Shown: positions 6,618 through 9,293 of the stretch, one piece after another
Position numbering within the stretch: the stretch's first letter is position 1
Layout: every line of letters starts with the position of its first letter
Source of the DNA: Candidatus Poribacteria bacterium
GTDB taxonomy: Bacteria > Poribacteria > WGA-4E > WGA-3G
DNA: 9,293 nucleotides
Reading direction: 5' to 3'
Assembly (NCBI GenBank): GCA_009835515.1
Contig: VXXH01000702.1
Location: 1-9,293, forward strand
The notes under the pieces: model-generated
Database searches by the model: none
What the model was told of the DNA's origin: nothing
Seen by the model: only the letters and a program-made list of their open reading frames with translations
Position numbers and translations under genes: made by a program

Positions 6618-8918
6618 ATGCAATTGGTTCCAAATAAACTTGAGTCTCACCAGAAACCGATTTTCGACAACGGAGAAAATCGAGAAGAAACCCCCATAGT
6701 TAAAAAGCCGATTTTCGACAACGAAGAAAATCGAGAGGAGACCCCCATAGTTAAAAATATAGGTGTTGATACGGGCGGCACTTTCACGGACATCGTGATG
6801 CGTATCAATGGAGAACTGTTCACGCACAAAGTCCTATCTACACCCCAAAATCCAGCACACGCCGTGATACAAGGTGTGAGCGAAATCCTGCGTCTTCACA
6901 GTGCCGATGCCGTAGGGGCTGGGTCACCCAGCCCTTACATCGTCCACGGATCGACAGTCGCGACGAACGCGCTCCTTGAACGGAGAGGCGCGCGCATTGC
7001 ACTTGTCACAACGAAAGGCTTTGAAGACGTTTTAGAGATAGGCAGACAGGCACGTCCAAGTCTCTACGATTTCTTTGTGGAACGTCCAGCACCACTTGTC
7101 CCTGCCGACAGACGTTTCGGTATACCGGAACGAACACTGCACACAGGCGAAATCCAGACCGAGATTGAATCCACCGATTTGGATGCACTTGCCTCCAAAC
7201 TCGCTGCGTTGGAACTTGATGCAGTCGCAATCTGTTTCCTTTTCGCCTATGTCAACCCGCAGAATGAACAGATTGTTGCCGAACACCTCGCACGGCTTGG
7301 GATACCGATTTCATGTTCACACGAGGTCCTACCGGAATACCGCGAGTATGCACGTTTCAGCACCACCGTCGCGAATGCGTACATCCGTCCTACCTTAGAA
7401 CGGCACCTCTCTACACTGACAGATTCTGATTTGCTGTACAGTTCTAACGAAACCGTGGTTCGTAATGAAATGGCGGGAGACCCGAACACGAAAAGCGTCA
7501 AGAAACAAGCAGCCGATACTTATCCGCAAGGAAAAATTAAAAAATCGTTTCGACTGATGCTCTCCAATGGCGGTAGTATTTCCGTAGAGGCATTTCAGGG
7601 AAGATTGCAAGCTGAAAACTTACCGTCCCAAGATACGTCTGTTGGTATCCGCACGGTCCTCTCTGGTCCCGCTGGCGGGGTTCTCGGTGCTTATCAAATC
7701 GCTAAAACTGCTGGCTACAACCAGATCATCACATTTGATATGGGTGGCACCTCCACGGATGTGAGCCTCTGTAATGACGGCATCTCGCTCACGACGGAAA
7801 GCACGATTAGCGGCCTCCCGATCAAGGTGCCGTTAATTGACATCCATACCGTCGGCGCAGGCGGCGGTTCTATCGCAACTCTGGACGCAGGTGGTGCCTT
7901 GCGCGTCGGACCAGAGAGTGCAGGCGCAGATCCAGGCCCAATTTGCTATGACAATAACGGAGAAGACATCACAGTAACCGATGCGAACCTCTTCTTAGGA
8001 CGCATCGCTGCGACTCAGTTTTTAGGCGGTGCGATGTCACTTAACCTTGATAAGCCCGGCGCACACATTGAAAAATTTGCGGCACAACTCGGCATTCCTG
8101 CACTGCAAGCTGCCGACGGTATTCTCAAAGTTGCAAACGCAGCCATGGAACGTGCCATCAAGGTTATCTCAGTGGAACGAGGATTTGATACACGCGACTT
8201 CACACTCGTTTCCTTCGGTGGTGCTGGTGGTTTGCATGCTGCCTTTATGGCGGAGAACCTCGGCATCGAAACAATCCTGATTCCACCAAACGGCGGTTTA
8301 CTCTCCGCTTACGGGATGCTCTTTGCCGATGTCGTCAAAGACTATTCACAGACAGTGCTATGGCGGTTTGAGAAGGGCAGTGAAACACTCGTTGACACAT
8401 TAAACATTGGGTTTGACGAACTCTTAACCCGTGCGGAAAATGAGATGAAACCGGAAGGATTCACACCTAATCACCTTAAGATTGACCGTTCTCTTGATAT
8501 ACGATACGAAGGACAGTCTTATGAACTAAATATCCCCTATTTTACTGAAATAGGGGCACATGCACTTGTTCAGAGATTTCACGCTGCACACGGTCAGCGG
8601 TTCGGTTATGCGCGAACAGACGCACCGGTTGAAGTTGTAAACCTACGACTTACGGCAACTGGGGAGACCGACAAGCCTTCCATCCAACCCTTGCCGTTTG
8701 TGGATGCCGATCCGTCTGAAGCGTTTATTGTCCAAAACCGTGTTGTCTTTGAGGGTGAAGCACTCCCAACCGATTTCTATCGCCGCGAAGCGTTGCAGCC
8801 CGGCAACCAAATCGCAGGTCCAGCAATTGTAACCGAATTCAGCGCAACCACTGTAATACCTCCGAGTTTTGCTGCCGTTGTTGATGTGTATCAGAATCTA
8901 ATATTGACCAGAAAATAA
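6618..8918 (+). CDS. Hydantoinase/oxoprolinase family protein, subunit A type
   Basis: This 766-residue cytoplasmic ATPase-fold protein belongs to the N-methylhydantoinase A/5-oxoprolinase/acetone carboxylase beta family, which activates cyclic amides or ketones with ATP. The Hydant_A_N domain starts at IGVDTGGTFTDIV (48-60), the first phosphate loop, and includes GSTVATNALLERRG (111-124). The central domain has SNGGS (316-320), VLSGPAGGVLGA (347-358), DMGGTSTDVSL (374-384), TVGAGGGSIA (411-420) and FGGAGGLHA (533-541); the C-terminal domain runs from about 555. Relatives are about 680-700 residues; the excess comes from a repeat-built N-terminus (14-47), a nine-residue palindrome-encoded stretch (99-107) and an insertion at about 269-310. 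ATG 6618 is the only suitable start: an in-frame TAG is at 6603, and the next ATG (codon 61) would remove the phosphate loop. No hyuB-like subunit follows, so the substrate is uncertain. Confidence 0.92.
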   Translation: MQLVPNKLESHQKPIFDNGENREETPIVKKPIFDNEENREETPIVKNIGVDTGGTFTDIVMRINGELFTHKVLSTPQNPAHAVIQGVSEILRLHSADAVGAGSPSPYIVHGSTVATNALLERRGARIALVTTKGFEDVLEIGRQARPSLYDFFVERPAPLVPADRRFGIPERTLHTGEIQTEIESTDLDALASKLAALELDAVAICFLFAYVNPQNEQIVAEHLARLGIPISCSHEVLPEYREYARFSTTVANAYIRPTLERHLSTLTDSDLLYSSNETVVRNEMAGDPNTKSVKKQAADTYPQGKIKKSFRLMLSNGGSISVEAFQGRLQAENLPSQDTSVGIRTVLSGPAGGVLGAYQIAKTAGYNQIITFDMGGTSTDVSLCNDGISLTTESTISGLPIKVPLIDIHTVGAGGGSIATLDAGGALRVGPESAGADPGPICYDNNGEDITVTDANLFLGRIAATQFLGGAMSLNLDKPGAHIEKFAAQLGIPALQAADGILKVANAAMERAIKVISVERGFDTRDFTLVSFGGAGGLHAAFMAENLGIETILIPPNGGLLSAYGMLFADVVKDYSQTVLWRFEKGSETLVDTLNIGFDELLTRAENEMKPEGFTPNHLKIDRSLDIRYEGQSYELNIPYFTEIGAHALVQRFHAAHGQRFGYARTDAPVEVVNLRLTATGETDKPSIQPLPFVDADPSEAFIVQNRVVFEGEALPTDFYRREALQPGNQIAGPAIVTEFSATTVIPPSFAAVVDVYQNLILTRK
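6657..6757 (+). repeat. Two 51-bp in-frame tandem repeats forming the hydantoinase N-terminus
   Basis: The unit at 6657-6707 recurs at 6708-6757 with three base differences over 50 aligned positions (one amino-acid change, two silent). Each unit encodes 17 residues beginning PIFDN and ending PIVK. Each contains CGATTTTC and GAAAATCG as a perfect 8-bp stem around 9 nt (6658-6682 and 6709-6733). The copies are head to tail without spacers, so this is a duplication and not a CRISPR array. Confidence 0.9.
6912..6938 (+). repeat. 27-bp near-perfect palindrome inside the hydantoinase gene
   Basis: GTAGGGGCTGGGT and ACCCAGCCCTTAC are 13-base arms around a single C, with 12 of 13 positions complementary and the other a G-T pair. 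It spans exactly nine codons, in phase, encoding V99 to Y107 (VGAGSPSPY), directly before the conserved IVHGSTVATN motif. Confidence 0.9.
8534..8556 (+). repeat. Perfect 9-bp hairpin inside the hydantoinase gene
   Basis: CCCCTATTT (8534-8542) and AAATAGGGG (8548-8556) are exact reverse complements around a 5-nt loop. They encode part of the variable PYFTEIGA linker (640-647) in the C-terminal domain. Confidence 0.8.
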
Positions 8919-8973
8919 TTGAATGTCTCTGAACAGTAAGTTAGATTTGCTGAGCCGCGTCTGGCGTTGGTTT

Positions 8974-9293
8974 TCAAGATGTAGTATCTGCTGAATTGAA
9001 TTTGACGATTTCCTCCCAAAGCATGTTGCCTTCTGCATCGCAATATTTCCCGATGAATTCAGCAGTAAACTTGTTGACGACTTTAGCATACTCTTCCATA
9101 AACTGCTCATTCTTTTTCTTCGCTTGATGTCCTAAAGGTTCAATGATGTCAGTATATAGGTTGTCATTACCTGAAATAAATTCCCAAAATTTTTGTCCAC
9201 ACAATTTCAAGTAATCACCTTTATCCGGTTTTTGATCCTTTCCGTAGCAGCAACCATTGATCGCAACAACAATCGTCAACGATCTATTCGAGC
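8974..9293 (-). CDS. C-terminal part of a probable type II restriction endonuclease (start lies beyond the window)
   Basis: The frame is open to the right edge, so at least 105 residues of a longer protein are visible. They begin SNRSLTIVVAINGCCYGKDQ and continue GDYLKLCGQKFWEFISGNDN, then LYTDIIEPLGHQAKKKNEQF and a KFTAEFIGKYC helix, ending WEEIVKFNSADTTS. From memory, the GCCYG-(K/R)-D, CGQ-x-FWE-x-ISG and LY-x-x-II-x-PLGH pattern matches the C-terminal region of PmeII/TdeIII-type restriction endonucleases. This assignment is by recognition only. The TTG at 9279 should not be taken as a start, because conserved-looking sequence continues upstream of it. A partner DNA methyltransferase would be expected nearby beyond the edge. 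The gene is convergent with the hydantoinase gene, with 55 bp between the stops and no clear terminator. Confidence 0.6.
   Translation of the reverse strand, partial: SNRSLTIVVAINGCCYGKDQKPDKGDYLKLCGQKFWEFISGNDNLYTDIIEPLGHQAKKKNEQFMEEYAKVVNKFTAEFIGKYCDAEGNMLWEEIVKFNSADTTS

Noticed and set aside
6657..6757. Possible CRISPR array
   Set aside because: There are only two copies, directly adjacent without spacers, and they lie in a coding frame.
8919..8973. Bidirectional terminator between the convergent hydantoinase and restriction-like genes
   Set aside because: Only three-base-pair stems could be found; there is no convincing hairpin.

Overview
This 9.3 kb window reads as ordinary chromosomal DNA from an uncultured bacterium. 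It has moderate GC, frequent GTG/TTG starts and short, loosely organised operons on both strands. The gene mix (HicB-like orphans, a variant sulfatase, a lipoprotein thermonuclease, a D-2-hydroxyacid dehydrogenase next to a hydantoinase A, and many short palindromes) recalls sponge-associated or planktonic Poribacteria or a similar lineage. That is an impression from gene content only, with low to moderate confidence. No rRNA, tRNA, complete insertion sequence, phage module or CRISPR array is visible.

Layout. Positions 1-512 (+): two tandem HicB-like antitoxin-type genes, the first missing its start at the window edge. Positions 541-1701 (+): an iron-dependent alcohol dehydrogenase with a TTG start. 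Positions 1746-2348 (+): a lipoprotein of the staphylococcal-nuclease fold. Then three genes on the minus strand: an EamA-type exporter (2528-3427), a VOC/glyoxalase-fold protein (3573-3941) with a good sigma70-type promoter, and a sulfatase-superfamily hydrolase (4064-5332) that lacks the formylglycine Cys/Ser. A 284-bp divergent spacer (5333-5616) holds a plausible promoter and a structured leader. It is followed by a plus-strand pair: D-2-hydroxyacid dehydrogenase (5617-6576) and hydantoinase/oxoprolinase subunit A (6618-8918). At the right edge, convergent to it, is the C-terminal part of a gene resembling type II restriction endonucleases (8974-9293, minus).

Function. The alcohol dehydrogenase, hydroxyacid dehydrogenase, hydantoinase, sulfatase-like hydrolase and exporter suggest scavenging metabolism of small organic compounds, but no single pathway can be reconstructed. 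The dehydrogenase and hydantoinase are the only convincing metabolic operon pair.

The most unusual signal is inside the hydantoinase A gene. Its N-terminus is built from two in-frame 51-bp tandem repeats, each containing a hairpin. A near-perfect 27-bp palindrome occupies exactly nine codons just before a conserved motif. A 42-residue lysine-rich insertion and another perfect 9-bp hairpin occur further on. This looks like a coding gene that has absorbed several short palindromic or repeated elements without losing its reading frame. No complete new multi-gene defence or mobile system is evident.
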